Positions 35,933 through 51,269 of a stretch of DNA of 64,000 nucleotides are shown here, piece after piece; within the stretch, counting starts at the first letter, position 1; every line of letters begins with the position of its first letter. Position numbers and translations under genes: made by a program. The stretch is from Rhodamnia argentea (taxonomy: Eukaryota; Streptophyta; Magnoliopsida; Myrtales; Myrtaceae): NCBI RefSeq assembly GCF_020921035.1, contig NC_063157.1:24197015-24261014 (forward strand). The letters run 5' to 3'. The notes below the pieces were generated by a model. That model saw only the letters and a list, made by a program, of their open reading frames with translations. It did no database searches and was not told the origin of the DNA.

Positions 35933-37123
35933 GTGATCGGAGGGAAGGATCTAGGGTTCTCGGCGCGCGAGGTATCGATCTGAGATGATGGCGACTCCGA
36001 ACTTTGAGAAAACGAACGAGCGAAAAAGAGAGCGAGCGAGAGTAGGCTGAGGTAGTTATTATTATGTAATTATGTATCACTTGGGAGTCTCCGCTCGTGT
36101 GGAGAGCGGCCGCAGTCCCCACGGGAGTAAATGGCGTCGTCATATGTTTAGTAGATGCTAATGCTAATGCTAATTCTAATGCTGGATCAATTGATAATCT
36201 ATCTTAAAGAGCAATTAATACAAATCTATCTTAAGAACATCACCTTAACATCTCATCTTGAGTCACACAACCAGCAGCAAAACTGTCACCTATATCTCAT
36301 GGATGAACTATGGGTCAGTCTAATTTTGTCCCGGATCATTGGTACTTTTTTGGCTCAAATTCTGCTCGAACTCGTGCACTTCCACCCAACAAAATCAAGT
36401 GAAAGACTGGCGACCAAATTCGATTTCCGACTCGACATAAACATGATTCCATGCTCGTGCTTCAAGTGACCATGAAGAAAACCAATACTAATACCAAACA
36501 AAGCAAATAAAACTAGCATGATAGTTTGGTTAGCCAGCATGGACGTACCAAGAAAGAGCAAAAGACCCGGTATGATATACCGGCTCCCTAATGAGAGGAC
36601 TTGAATAGAGTACTTTTTCCCCAAAAATAGTTCGTTATACTGGACTCACAACAACCATAAATCTTCTCGTTTTCATCTTTAATGGCATGAGAAAAGATTT
36701 CTAAATACATCTTTAGAGCACATATCTCATTCTAGAGCTAATCTAATAAAACAGCTGAGCCCGAGCAAAGAATTATCAAAAAGCTCTGCTGCTACTTGGA
36801 AGTCTTTCTCCAGTCGAGCAAGACAGTGCTGAGCCCTTTCCAACTAGGATCACGAAATTGACTTGAAATTAGATGCAGAGCACTCGTACTGCTCACATTC
36901 AAATAGCTTAGAAGGTGACAGCACGAATGAGCTTCGCCCGCTTGAATCTTCTTCAGTCAACTTAAAAGGCAAGTCAGCAATGGATATCAAGAGTATCGAT
37001 CTTTGTGCATCGCTGACCTTGTGAATCACCATAGTATTTTGATTTCATCCATTGAGAGTAGGGTAGTGAATGGGCAGACAAAGTGCCCTGGAAATGCGGA
37101 GTCTGAGTCTGAGATCATCGCAT
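35933..37123. other. Intergenic between nicalin and the chloroplast-protein gene
   Basis: It holds the nicalin 5' leader and promoter (both genes are on the minus strand, so this is also the downstream region of the gene at 37124). A short GCTAAT tandem tract lies at 36157-36182. The open frame at 36355-36624 on the minus strand is hydrophobic but has no start context or family likeness. Confidence 0.4.
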
Positions 37124-40100
37124 TTAGTAGCTTGAACCTTCCTCGTTCTCTGGAAACACAAGCCGAAGGTCCTCATTATCTCGATAAACTTGAACCAGTG
37201 CGGCAGCTTTATATACAAACATCCCAAGCATGGCCGGAACAAGCTGTGGAAAATAGAAAGGCATTTAAATATGTTCAAGGAGCAAGTTTCTCCATCGCTG
37301 GTATCGCTTGCTGTCTTAAGCTTAACAATGCTATTTATGTATCACCACAAATTAAAATGACATTAAGGACTACCTGGAAGTCAAAGAAGTCACTGCCAAT
37401 ATACCGATGAGAAAAGACCCATAATCCATATATGGCGGCAGGAATTACAAGCCTCGGAGATGAAAGAACCATAGTGCTTCCTTTAATTGTTCTCTCCAAT
37501 GAATCACTTAGATCCTCACTTCGTATTCCGATTCTGAGAAGTTTAATGCAAAGTTTGTAATGAGCATTAAGAATGTTCCATAGAAGGAGCAGTAACCTAA
37601 AGAGATCCAATCACAAGTTTGCAATTATTACTTTTTCAATTTCTTCTTCCTGTAAATCTGAGGAATCATTTCCCTGGATAAGTTGTCTGCATGCTGGCAC
37701 AAGAGCTGAAGGTACAAGCAACTGCAGTTAAAAAGATGTCAGAGTACCCCAGCAAATACCAATAACCATGATTACCAACATTTTAGCAGTCAGCCATCTG
37801 ATTTTATTAATCCCTTTCAAAAGAACATATGGAGTGGAGACAAATCACAGGTTGCTGAGTTCAGCAAAAGGCTAACTAGTATTCAGTATCCAGGAGAGTA
37901 CGAAGAATTACTCTAGGCGGTTGAATATTTAAACAAAGTGAAAAGTAATTTGTTTCAGCAGCAAATAGTTTTTGTCTACCAGAAAGACAACTAGTGAGCG
38001 CATTGACTTAACTAAAAGAGGGGGAGGGGAAAGGAAAAGGCAACTATTGAACCCAAAACAGCAATAAAGAGCAAGCAAAGAGTTATGAAATCTTAATCTG
38101 CTTTTCTAACTATTCTTCTCATGACTAATTCCATAAAATGGTAATCAAGCGTAACTAAAAGCAGAAATGGAATTCCCTCGTTCAAAATCTATAGATACAC
38201 CATACAAGTCCTTTGACAAATTTTACTCCATGATAGAGGCAAAAAAAAAAGCCTGCCACAGAAAAACAATCAAGAAGTACCTGAAAAGAACTCCCACAGC
38301 ATAACTGATAGCAGCCTGCAGCAGCAAAGAAAATGTCTGATTTTTCCAGTTTATTCTCATTTCCCCTTTCATCCTACCGTAAACTAATCATTCCAATTTG
38401 AGCTGGAAGGATGCGATAAGTTGATCTGAAGGAAGTAGAGGAATTAAAAATTGCAGACTGCAAACTTGTGCATTCTAAAACCAAGTTTACCTGAATTGAC
38501 AAAACTATCAAACAGTATCCAGTGCACGCAGTTCCAATACCAATGGATAAGAGCATCAATTCCCTCTTCAACTGCAATCAATAAGATAGGATTTATAGTA
38601 TCCGCAACATTTAGGGAACTTCAGAGATGACTAGAAGTGCAATCACGACATTCGTGATGAAAGTACTGCATATTGGCATAACTCATGAATCGGATGATTA
38701 AGGCGTTAAAAGATTAATTACCACAATACCCAGAGATTTAGGTTTGTTCACTACCTTATATATGTAATTCTTAGGTACTATTGCGTGTAACGTATGCATC
38801 TAGAGTGGTCCAGTTCTAGAAATCACTCTTGACACCTCCGTCAGAGGTTGTTGGACCAAAATATCAAAAAGATAGGATCATTCTGCTTTATCTGAATCTC
38901 TTTAATCAAAATGAATAGAAATGCTGATGAGGATGTAATCATTCCAAGTAACCAACCCATAATGACAAATGTTACTATTTCATAGGCTGGAGAACCTGCC
39001 CATAATGAAATGGGCCAGTCCATCTTAATGGTTCAAAGTCTACTTCATTTGTTTAGTTACGATGACTTAAACAATCCGAAGATGTGGCAGACAAACTGCA
39101 GATGAATGTTTAATCAGCCACCTCAAAATAAGGAAAGTATCATACAGCTTCATATTGGAGTAGGTTTAACTTCCTCCTCTTTTCACTATCATCCTGCAAT
39201 GCCTGTTACAACATGTGATAATCAATTAGAGCTTGTGAGAGATCATAAGTTCAATACAATGTGACTTCAAGAACCTGAAAAAGAGAACAGAAAAAAGAAT
39301 ACCTTAGCAATGACTTTCTTGTTCAGTGGTGCAGAGTTGTCACCTGAGATCCATTCATTGGTTTTTGACAGTTTCAAGAACCCACCATCATCGTCATTTT
39401 CAACGACCTGGAAATTGCGTGGCATCACATCCCTTTTTGTTATCAAAAGAAACATTTGTAATTCAATGTGGAAATTTTACAAAATCAATTGTGTGATAAA
39501 CTCAGGAGTTTCTGCATTTTCCAATCCCCAAACAGATATGTACATCACCATCTGACACGTTAAGGAAATAGTGACACTGCCAGTCTGATTTCCTTCTATT
39601 TTCTGTCATCGCATACAAGACTTAATGTTCACGGAGTAGTGTTTGCCGTTCACAAAGTATGTCTCCACCCTCCTTTATCACTTCATGCTGCTTGTTTATT
39701 TGACATGCAGTTTCCTCGATTATGCTTCTGAATAGTACATGCTACTCAACATTAACTGCTAGAGGTATATTACAGTCCAACTAGTAAAAACAAGGTCCAC
39801 CATCACTTCTTAGACCAATCACACAAAAACGAAATGATACAGACATGTGAGCAAACCTGGTCTGGCTCTTGAGGACTATCAGGAAGCATCCCAACATCCG
39901 GTTCGACAAGTTTCAGGGCCTCCCTTTGCCAAAGGAGATCAGAAGCCTTGGAGATGAAATCCCCACTCAATTGTCTTTCCTTCAAGAACGTTTTCAGTGT
40001 CTCCTCCTCGACTAGTTCACCGACTGAGTGTAGCAAAAACCGAGACATCAGCTTTCTGATGATTACAGGCGCTCAAAACTATCACAACAGAGATCGCGGG

Positions 40101-40472
40101 GAAATCTCCTCAAAGAGCAAGCAACCATTTGACAAAAGTCAAAACTCAATTGAACTCCATCGAGCATTTCGCATCGAAATCCTCGTCACATCCACAGTCC
40201 ACGCATTGATCGAGAAGTGTCAATCACCGGGATTCTCCTACTTACTCTACTAACAACCGGGAGCCCTAAAAAAACAGGCTAAAAGCTCCGAAAACGGAAA
40301 GCAATCAGCAACCAGAGAAGGCGCAGTTACCTAGCCCGGCGCTTGCTCTCAGGGCCGACAGCGGCGGCGTCGGCGTGAAAACCGCTCTCCGGCGACGGCG
40401 AACCGGGAGGGCTCTGGGGAGGCGGGAGGTGGAGCTGGTGGTGAAGCATCCGACCCAGGAAAGGGCCTCCAT
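37124..40472 (-). CDS. Chloroplast-targeted protein with four membrane helices, 9 exons
   Basis: Exons in reading order: 40472-40331, 40023-39857, 39407-39303, 39193-39146, 38571-38491, 38315-38281, 37721-37632, 37533-37374, 37243-37124, giving 315 residues. The start is the ATG of MEALSWVGCF, whose Ser/Thr/Arg-rich, nearly acid-free first 45 residues look like a chloroplast transit peptide. A soluble part follows (GELVEEETLKTFLKERQLSG, then an acidic ENDDDGGF). Four hydrophobic segments lie at about 159-180 (LLSIGIGTACTGYCLIVLSI), 182-200, 252-270 and 277-296, and the tail ends PENEEGSSY. The layout recalls ATP-synthase-I/CGL160-like plastid proteins, but I do not recognise the family with certainty. 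By position it could match Arabidopsis At5g22340, next to RIN1. Confidence 0.75.
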
Positions 40473-40689
40473 TGGCGATGCCGGCCGCTCCTCCGACGGG
40501 GATTCGGAACTGAATTGAAGTTGATTGTGCGATGACCAAGAAATTATGCCTGCGGTTTTCTCCGATGGTGGGGAAGCTGAGGATTCCGATTGGGCAGAGG
40601 CTGAGGGAAGGGTGACGTGGCTTGTTGGTTGAGAACTCCCTTATCCAACGGTTCTATTGCGGGCAAAATCTCATACATTTGCAGTATAA

Positions 40690-41225
40690 AGCTTTCGTGG
40701 TACCGCATTTATTTCAAATTAATTTCCGAATCACAAAAAAATTTAAATTTATACACCCAATGCTATATTTACTCTAAATTAATTTTCGTGTCATAAAAAA
40801 TCATTAATTAATACGTTCGTACTACATTTACCTTCGAAATTTCCGCGTTACGAAAAACTTTTGGTGGCTGAAACCCTCTATTGTGTTAAAGGCCAATGAA
40901 TTGGGCTTGAGATTTGAGAAGTAAGGCAAACATGCAAGAAAGTACATGTTAATAAGGTTGGATTTTGGAACAAAATACTTTACGAGTATCGAAATGATAA
41001 GAAATGGGCTAATAAGGCTAATTTTAATTTTTTGTGACACGAGAAATACAAATATATATTTTTGGATAAATGTGACATCGGTATGCAAATTTGAGGCTTT
41101 TCCGTGACATGAACACGAATGTAGGTTAAAAATGGCACGGGTATACCAATAGAGATTTTTTTGTGACATGAAAATTAGTTTGAGATAAAAAATAGCATTG
41201 ATTTGCCGGATTATGATTTTTTATG
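40690..41225. repeat. Palindromic repeat, second family
   Basis: The left half has 'aaattaattttcgtgtcata' and 'tttatacacccaatgctata' blocks, the right half their inverted forms ('tttgtgacatgaaaattagt', 'aatagcattgatttgccgg'). It resembles the copies at 6.8, 12.6 and 59.9 kb in design but differs in words, so it is a related subfamily or an independent foldback unit. Confidence 0.5.
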
Positions 41226-41454
41226 ATATTAGACAATTAATAAGGTGTGCCTAATTATGTACATCGAATTTGGTAATTGGGTTTTATTTTAGGTTCTTCA
41301 AAGTCACATCGCAAAATTCCATGTCTATCGAGATCTTCGAGTAAAAAATTCATTTAATTTCGTCATTTTATTATTTGAAGGACGACCATTGAATTTGGTG
41401 ACTATAGTCTATAGTCTCATCAATAAGATGAAATGGGTTTTCTTATATGACTTT

Positions 41455-41960
41455 GAAGGGGGCGAAGAATTGATGCAAGTGGGTTTAGTCTTTCTCTTTT
41501 TTTTTTTTTTTTACATTTCCCCTTTTGTGTATTTTTTTTTATTTCTTCCAAAAGGATTTTGAATTATTATGTGACACGACGCATTTAATTTTAATTTTAC
41601 CTTTTTTGTCTCCTCATTTTCATTCCTTTTTATATTTAATTCTGTTTTCTTTAAGTTAACTTAAACTATAACACATAAGTCAGTTCTAACAAATAAAAGC
41701 ACGATGCCACATAAATCATTCAATTTATAGTTGACGTCCACGAATTAGTTAAGATTTTCTATTTTGACTTAGAATTTAACTATCTTTTAAGTTCATATAT
41801 GGAAGGTTTTTTGAATGAGAGAGTAGAATTGATGCAAGTGAGCTTTGGGTTTTTTTTTTTTTTTTCACCTACTCTCCATAATTTTTTTTTTCAAATTTTA
41901 CCACGCAAGTAAGTTCTAACTATAAAAAGCATGATTCCACAATAAACATGATTCTACCAT
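41455..41960 (+). repeat. Partial direct duplication with poly-T tracts
   Basis: 'agaattgatgcaagtgggtt' followed by a long T-run, then 'agtcagttctaacaaataaa', recurs as 'tagaattgatgcaagtgagc', T-run, 'agtaagttctaactataaaa', offset about 370 bp. The T-runs may be slippage-prone. Confidence 0.55.
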
Positions 41961-42501
41961 TCAAGGAAACAACCTTTTTTTTTTTTTTCACACCATCATT
42001 AGGATCTTTTTTTTTAATTTATATTTGGAAGTAAAATAATACTATGATTAGTAATATTGTTTATTACATAAGCGAGTTATACAAGATAACTCATTAAAAT
42101 TAATATAATTACCTAAGTAAGATGATTGCGCACCTGCGTTGCTCATACTTTCAAAACTAATTTTCAATTAGTGCGAAAATATCATAGGGCGTGTCCGAAT
42201 CGATTTATTTACTTTTTATTTAATTCGAATCTTGGGACGTATACTTGTTCGGATTTTTCTTTAGACGTAAATCTGCATAAAATATTTTCATAATCTATCA
42301 AAATCCGAAAATCTATTAAATTTTAACTGGGAAGAAACAGCCCTTAAAATTCTTAAAAATACTATGATAAATATGAAAAACAATAATAAAATATAATTTT
42401 TCGTATTTAAAAATTATCTTTGACCAAAAAGGAGAAAATTAAAAAATATTTACTGTACTTGAAAATTTTGAAACTATAAGACCTTAAGTGAACCCTTGAC
42501 A

Positions 42502-42645
42502 ATGGCTTCAGCTGTTCAGACTCTGCTTCGGAAGCGGCTCTGCGACGACGCGACGTCGGTGTTTGTTCTGGAAACCGCCCGTCTTCGACTCCGCTCGACT
42601 CGCTCTCTCCGTCGTGGAATCACTGGAGCTAAACGAGAAGAGTAA
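42502..42645 (+). CDS. Possible upstream ORF of RUVBL1, 47 codons
   Basis: An ATG at 42502 opens a 47-codon frame (MASAVQTLLRKRLC..., ending AKREE) that stops at 42643-42645, 12 bases before the RUVBL1 ATG. If transcription starts upstream of 42502 it would be translated first and could lower RUVBL1 output. The peptide is basic and its first residues look like a mitochondrial presequence, but it is Arg-rich throughout and may be chance in a GC-rich leader. Whether it is inside the transcript is not visible from sequence. Confidence 0.35.
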   Translation: MASAVQTLLRKRLCDDATSVFVLETARLRLRSTRSLRRGITGAKREE

Positions 42646-42657
42646 AAGCAGGCAGAG

Positions 42658-46400
<3,743 letters not shown>

Positions 46401-47536
46401 AAATTTTGCAACTTATGATGTTGGAAAGATGCCATCCTTCAAATGGTGTTGGTGTCTCGGGTAAAAGTTGGTGGTCCTCGCTTCAAAGAATTCAGCTTCT
46501 CCTTTTGGCTGCTAGATTGTCGTACAGAAGGCTAATGGCGGAAGTGACTTACGAGTGGATGGCTGAAATGTCTCTTTTGATTCTTGAGCAGCTAGGCACT
46601 GATTTTAGTGTATGATCTCTTGGTCTGTGAGGCAATATGATTTATCTCTGGTCTTTGGGCATGCTAGATCGTCCACTCAAGGTGATTCGGGTATGTCGTG
46701 GTAAATGAGAAGAATGTGGTAAATGAGAAGAATTTTGTCGACGGACAAGTAGGAGGAGGTGGCTATCAAATCTTTGAGGCCCAAATGGCCGTTTGTTTTG
46801 GCTCTGTGACTTGTACACCTTTGCCTAGTAACATTCGAGTTTGGCTAAGGCAATCGATTGTGATTGGTTTGATTCACTGGGTTCGCTAAGCGAGCTGCAA
46901 TTGAGGCAGCGAAAACGTTCCGGGTTACGACATAGCTGTGCCATTACTTTGCCTTTGTTAACCGATTGCACGGCTAGAGTATACGAGCTTTAAGGTCAAC
47001 ATGAAACTGGGGAACTTAGGCGAGTCTTATAATGAATCAAGAGGCATTTGGGTGCTTGTCGTAGCATCTTACTCATTCATTACCGCTGACGACACACTTC
47101 ATGGTATAACAGCGATGAATCGGTCTGGCTCGGGTAAAATTGGGTCCAATCCAAACTCGACCCGACCGATGAACCTTGCCGGCATTTCCCTCTGGGCTCG
47201 GTTGGATTCATGGTAGGTACTCTGGTTACGACAGAGCTTTGTAGTTACTCCGCATCGTTAACCGATTGCACGGGCAGCCCGCATGAACTTCGTGTGCTAG
47301 TCGTAACATCTTAACCATTCATTACCTAAGCGGAGCTTCCATTGGAAGACGATTCGGCCCAGTTCGAGGATATCGGGTTCGATCCCAACCCGACCCGAAT
47401 AAAATTTGCCGGCATTTGCCTCTGGTCTCTCGCTCAAGAGAGCTCAGGTTCATGGTCGGTCCGTCACTGGTTATTTGCTCGACCGGAGCAGTCATAGCTA
47501 GGGTTCTAGAAAGAATCGTTCCCTCGAACGTCGACG
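46401..47536. other. RUVBL1 3' region and LRR-gene upstream region
   Basis: After the RUVBL1 stop, a probable 3' untranslated region runs to about 46650. An 18-bp unit ('gtggtaaatgagaagaat') is doubled at about 46699-46735. From about 46915 a diverged tandem duplication fills most of the space before the LRR gene. No further exon is seen. Confidence 0.5.
46915..47465 (+). repeat. Diverged tandem duplication, about 300-bp unit
   Basis: The first unit has 'ggttacgacatagct', 'gttaaccgattgcacgg', 'tcattcattacc', 'gacccga' and 'ttgccggcattt.cctctgg'. The second unit repeats these in the same order from about 47226. The second copy ends about 70 bp before the LRR start codon, so it lies in that gene's promoter or leader. 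Confidence 0.7.
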
Positions 47537-50500
47537 ATGCCGGTGGGACGTTTGAGCTCTGAGCAGTTGCTGAAAGACAATAACGCCCGGGACGCAGACT
47601 CCATCTCGTCGGCGACACTCAATCAGAGAGCTCTCACCGATGTAGGAGAACACTCCCTGTTCCCATTTCCGACTGGCTTCGGAGAATATTTTTCCCCTTT
47701 TTTCTCGCTTTCGTTTCTCATGAGCAGTACTCTGTGTCGGTCGCCATCACCAGGTGTCGTGTTTGGCGGACTTCAAGAATCTGCAAAGGCTCGATGTTGG
47801 CTTCAACAATCTCACTTCGCTTGAGGTAGCGTATGCCGCCGAGACGGAGGTTTAAGTGCCTTAAGCTTAAGCTTGAGCTTGATGACTGCTGAACGTGGGT
47901 TTCAGGATTTGAGGCCGTGCGTCAATTTGAAATGGTTGTCCGTTGTCCAAAACAAGCTGCGGAGCTTGAAAGGAATCGAAGGGCTCTCCAAGCTCACTGT
48001 AAGTTGCTGACTGTCGTTGGACTTCTTTTCAGTGCTCTCTGTAAGTTATTTGTTTAATGAGGGAAAGTCATTACCTCATTCTTGGGAACCTTCCTCATTG
48101 CCTCATCCTCAAGGTTATGAGTATAATTCAAGTGGAGGTTGAAAGTGAGTTGGGATGGCTAGTCCTGTGCAGCTTGTTTGCCCCTATAACTTCTGTTACC
48201 TTGAGTGTGCTCTTCGCAAGGCTGGACCTAATTTGCTGGGGCAGTCTGCCTTTGAAAGGAGTCAGTAGCTGCAGAAGCTAAGATTGTGGGTATCTGTATG
48301 TTAGCTGAATTTTATGGCATAGCTCTGAGAAATTCGGTGGCTAATTGGCCTGTAGCTGTCACTTTGTGATCTGCATTCGAGTGGCCCCAGTTTCTATAAT
48401 CTGTCAAAAGAAATGGGTTGCTTTTTCTTGGGTAAGATGCTCAGCCGTCCTCTCATCGATGGATCTGGCAATCATTTTGACACCTCTTAGCAGATGGTAA
48501 AAGAAGCTTAAGAAGGATACAAACAGATGCAATGCATCCTTGTGTATCTAAACATTTGAACTTCGATATGTAGGGAGTGTCTGATATGTGGAGTTGTGGT
48601 TGCGTTGCATTGTGTTAGAGCGTTAAGCTTTTTTCAGCAGAGAATCTTGCAGGAACCTTTACTTTTTGAATGGGGAGACTTTTGGCCACATATATTCTTT
48701 TTTTTTTTTTTTTGGTAAGGTAAGTAGTATATTAACTTTTCACAACGCAACTTACAGTGAGGTAGCTGAACACAAAAACCTCGTACCCGTTACAACACTT
48801 GGAAGTGTCATAGCGGGTGCAAAGGTGTTACGGCTAGACAAAGGCTTGGCCACATATATTCTTCTGCTTCATTGTAATTGGAAATGGACTTCGTCAATTT
48901 TCTATGTTTCTGATATTCTCTTATGAAGCTTGATGCAAGTTACAGATGGAAAATTACTTTCTTCCATTTTTTTGAACAGGTGCTAAATGCTGGGAAAAAC
49001 AAGCTTAGGTCCATGGATGAGGTTAGGTCGCTTATGAGTCTACGTGCATTAATTTTAAACGGTGAGTTATATTGGAAAACTTCTAGGAAACGAGAGGCTG
49101 AATAATTGTACCTACTCAAATTCTCCTTTCTTTGTTTTACAGACAACGAGATTGTTGCCATATGCACACTTGACCAATTGATAGAACTGAACACTCTCGG
49201 TATGACATCTAAGTTCTTCTTTCAGATGTCATCAGCATGTCAAATTCTTATCCATAGTGCTTGTGTATATTATCCTTTTCCTTCTATAAGCGCTGTAATG
49301 TTTGTCACATGTAGTCTTCGGTATTTGTTTGAGAGAGGAGGAGGGAGAGGGTTCAATAGGATGTGGAGAACAATTTTAACTGGAAAACAGGAAAAGCAGT
49401 TGTAATTACAGTCCATAACTGCACTGCCGGGTTAAAGTGAGGTCTCGACTCTTGACCATCAAGAAAGATGGATAAAAGGAATTACATTGAACTTCACTTA
49501 GGTGATGCCTTCGATTTATAGGTGCCAGACAGTAAGCCTCGCCATTGTCCTGTCTTAGCCAGAAGAAAACAGGTGCAAGATCTTTAAGGTTTGCATTCGA
49601 CTAGGTGAATGTTGCAAATGTATGGTGTACTTTATGGCATGCATGCCATTATATTTATTCTATCTTTTTCTTCATAAATGTCTTTCTGAGATATCTTCCA
49701 TATTTGACTATGTCTGCATATGTGGTAAACCTTCAACATTTTCAGCCATTAGTTACTTACAGTGGAATTTTGTAGAGATATGGCAACACATAAGTTATGG
49801 ACTATGTCTTCTGTTGATCCATTTTGATCTTCAAATTCTCAGTATAAGAGTTACTACTAAGATGCTTCTACAGTAAACTTAGAGTACTTTTGTTCACCTT
49901 TTCTCTTCTCTGTAGTTCTTTCTAGGAATCCTATAGAAGAAATTGGCAAGTCCTTAATGAAGTTGAAGTCACTTACAAAGGTATGTATTTGATTGCAATA
50001 ATTATTGGAACATATTTCACCTAGATGTATCCATTTCATGTGCTCTCTCTTTTTTGGCTATCAGCTCTCTCTCTCACATTGCCAACTCCAAGCTATTGAT
50101 AAATCACTCAAGTCCTGCATTGAACTGAAAGAACTTAGACTTGCTCACAATCAGATTACGGTACGATTACTTTTATGGTTCGCTTGTTTGAATTGAGGCC
50201 ATCTATAAAATTTAGCTGATTGCTTTAATGTTCTTGTTATTGTCAGCGAGTCGTCTTTGCACTATATGTTTCTCTCCCAAGTCCAGTGGACCCTTGTGTT
50301 CCTAACTTGTTCTCCTCTCTTCTTCTGTCGCGGTCAAAGCTCAGGCTCTGCCAAGTGAACTTGCTCAGAATGTTAAACTTCGGAACTTGGATTTGGGAAA
50401 TAACTTGATCATGAGCTGGTTGCATGTGAAGGTGAGGGATTTCTGGCTGCATTTTCACTGTTCTTGGGACAGAACTACCCTGCATCTCTTCTAATTCTAG

Positions 50501-51269
50501 AAACTGCAGGTGCTGAAATCGCTTGTTAACCTTAGAAACCTCAACTTACTAGGAAATCCTATTGCTGAGAATGAGAAATCGACGAACAAGGTCACTACCT
50601 AATTTTGAAATTCCCCTTCTTTTAATGTTTGTCCAGTCCTTACCTACTGTCAGACGAATATCTTTAACATCTAAACTGCAGATCAGGAAAGCTCTACCGA
50701 GATTGCAGATATTCAATGCAAAACCCATCAATAAGAACACCAAAATCGAGAATCTTGATGTCAATGTTGTTGATGAATTTCCTCCCGTCGCTGGTGGTAA
50801 AGAAATCAAAGAGGAAGAGCGAAGCGACAAGAAACCCAAGCATAACGTGACCATGGGCATTTATAGCCAAGACGGTGAACCTTCAACGCAAGGACAGAAG
50901 CGCAAGAAGCAGAAAAGCAAGTATGATTTGCCGAGAAAAGAAGTTCCAGTCCATGACAATAATGACGCTGCACCAGAGCAGAAAGAGAGGAAAAAGACCA
51001 AGAGAACGAAAACCAGCAAACTTGATGTTATTGACGACACAGAGGCCTCATTTATGGAGCTTTTCCAAGCTGAGGAAGCCGCAGATAATCCCAAAGGAGA
51101 TGGAGAAAGGGGTGGAATTGGCAAGGATGTCGATGGGGACATGCTGGGTGGCTTGGCTTGCATCCCTACTAAGAAGAAGAAACCAAAGAAGAGGTCCTTT
51201 GATCCTTCTCAACTAGAGACATCAACAGATGAAATTGGTATGGGGGGCTTATCTACTTGGGACGATTAG
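47537..51269 (+). CDS. SDS22-like leucine-rich-repeat protein with Lys-rich tail
   Basis: Ten exons: 47537-47641, 47754-47825, 47906-47998, 48980-49061, 49143-49199, 49916-49980, 50065-50160, 50345-50431, 50510-50590, 50682-51269. They join in phase to 441 residues. Residues about 35-260 are short leucine-rich repeats of the SDS22 kind (NLQRLDVGFNNLTSLEDL, LRALILNDNEIVAI, LKELRLAHNQITALP, NLRNLNLLGNPIAENE), the last with the cap-like 'NPIAENE...IRKALPRLQIFN'. The remaining 180 residues are highly charged with several basic clusters (KKKKPKKRS), likely nuclear or nucleolar signals, and an acidic finish. Such repeats act as protein-docking surfaces; the partner is unknown. By family and position it corresponds to Arabidopsis At5g22320, next to RIN1. 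Confidence 0.9.
48682..48863 (-). mobile_element. SINE-like insertion with 18-bp target duplication in LRR intron 3
   Basis: 'ttggccacatatattctt' occurs at 48682-48699 and again at 48846-48863. Between them lies a 146-bp insert whose left edge is a T-run (48700-48713), i.e. a poly-A tail if read on the minus strand. Length, tail and long duplication are signs of LINE-mediated retroposition. Read on the minus strand, the head contains 'gtctagccgtaacacc' and further in 'acgggtacgaggtt', which might be degenerate A and B boxes of a tRNA-derived promoter; this last point is uncertain. Confidence 0.75.

Larger units (their letters stand above)
40473..42501. other. Shared upstream region of the chloroplast-protein gene and RUVBL1
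   Basis: The two genes point away from each other across about 2 kb. This holds a palindromic repeat (about 40690-41225), a partial duplication (41455-41960) and long poly-T runs at about 41490, 41855 and 41975. No gene was found. Both core promoters must lie at its two edges. Confidence 0.5.

Noticed and set aside
36355..36624. Hydrophobic minus-strand frame between nicalin and the chloroplast-protein gene
   Set aside because: No start context and not part of either assembled gene; composition alone could give the hydrophobicity.
40327..40539. Longest open frame at the 5' end of the chloroplast-protein gene
   Set aside because: It has no ATG at its start and does not join exon 2 in phase; the frame from 40472 does and gives a transit peptide.
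47365..47385. 'GGGTTCGATCCC' resembling a tRNA B box
   Set aside because: No A box at proper distance and no cloverleaf; it belongs to the duplicated block.
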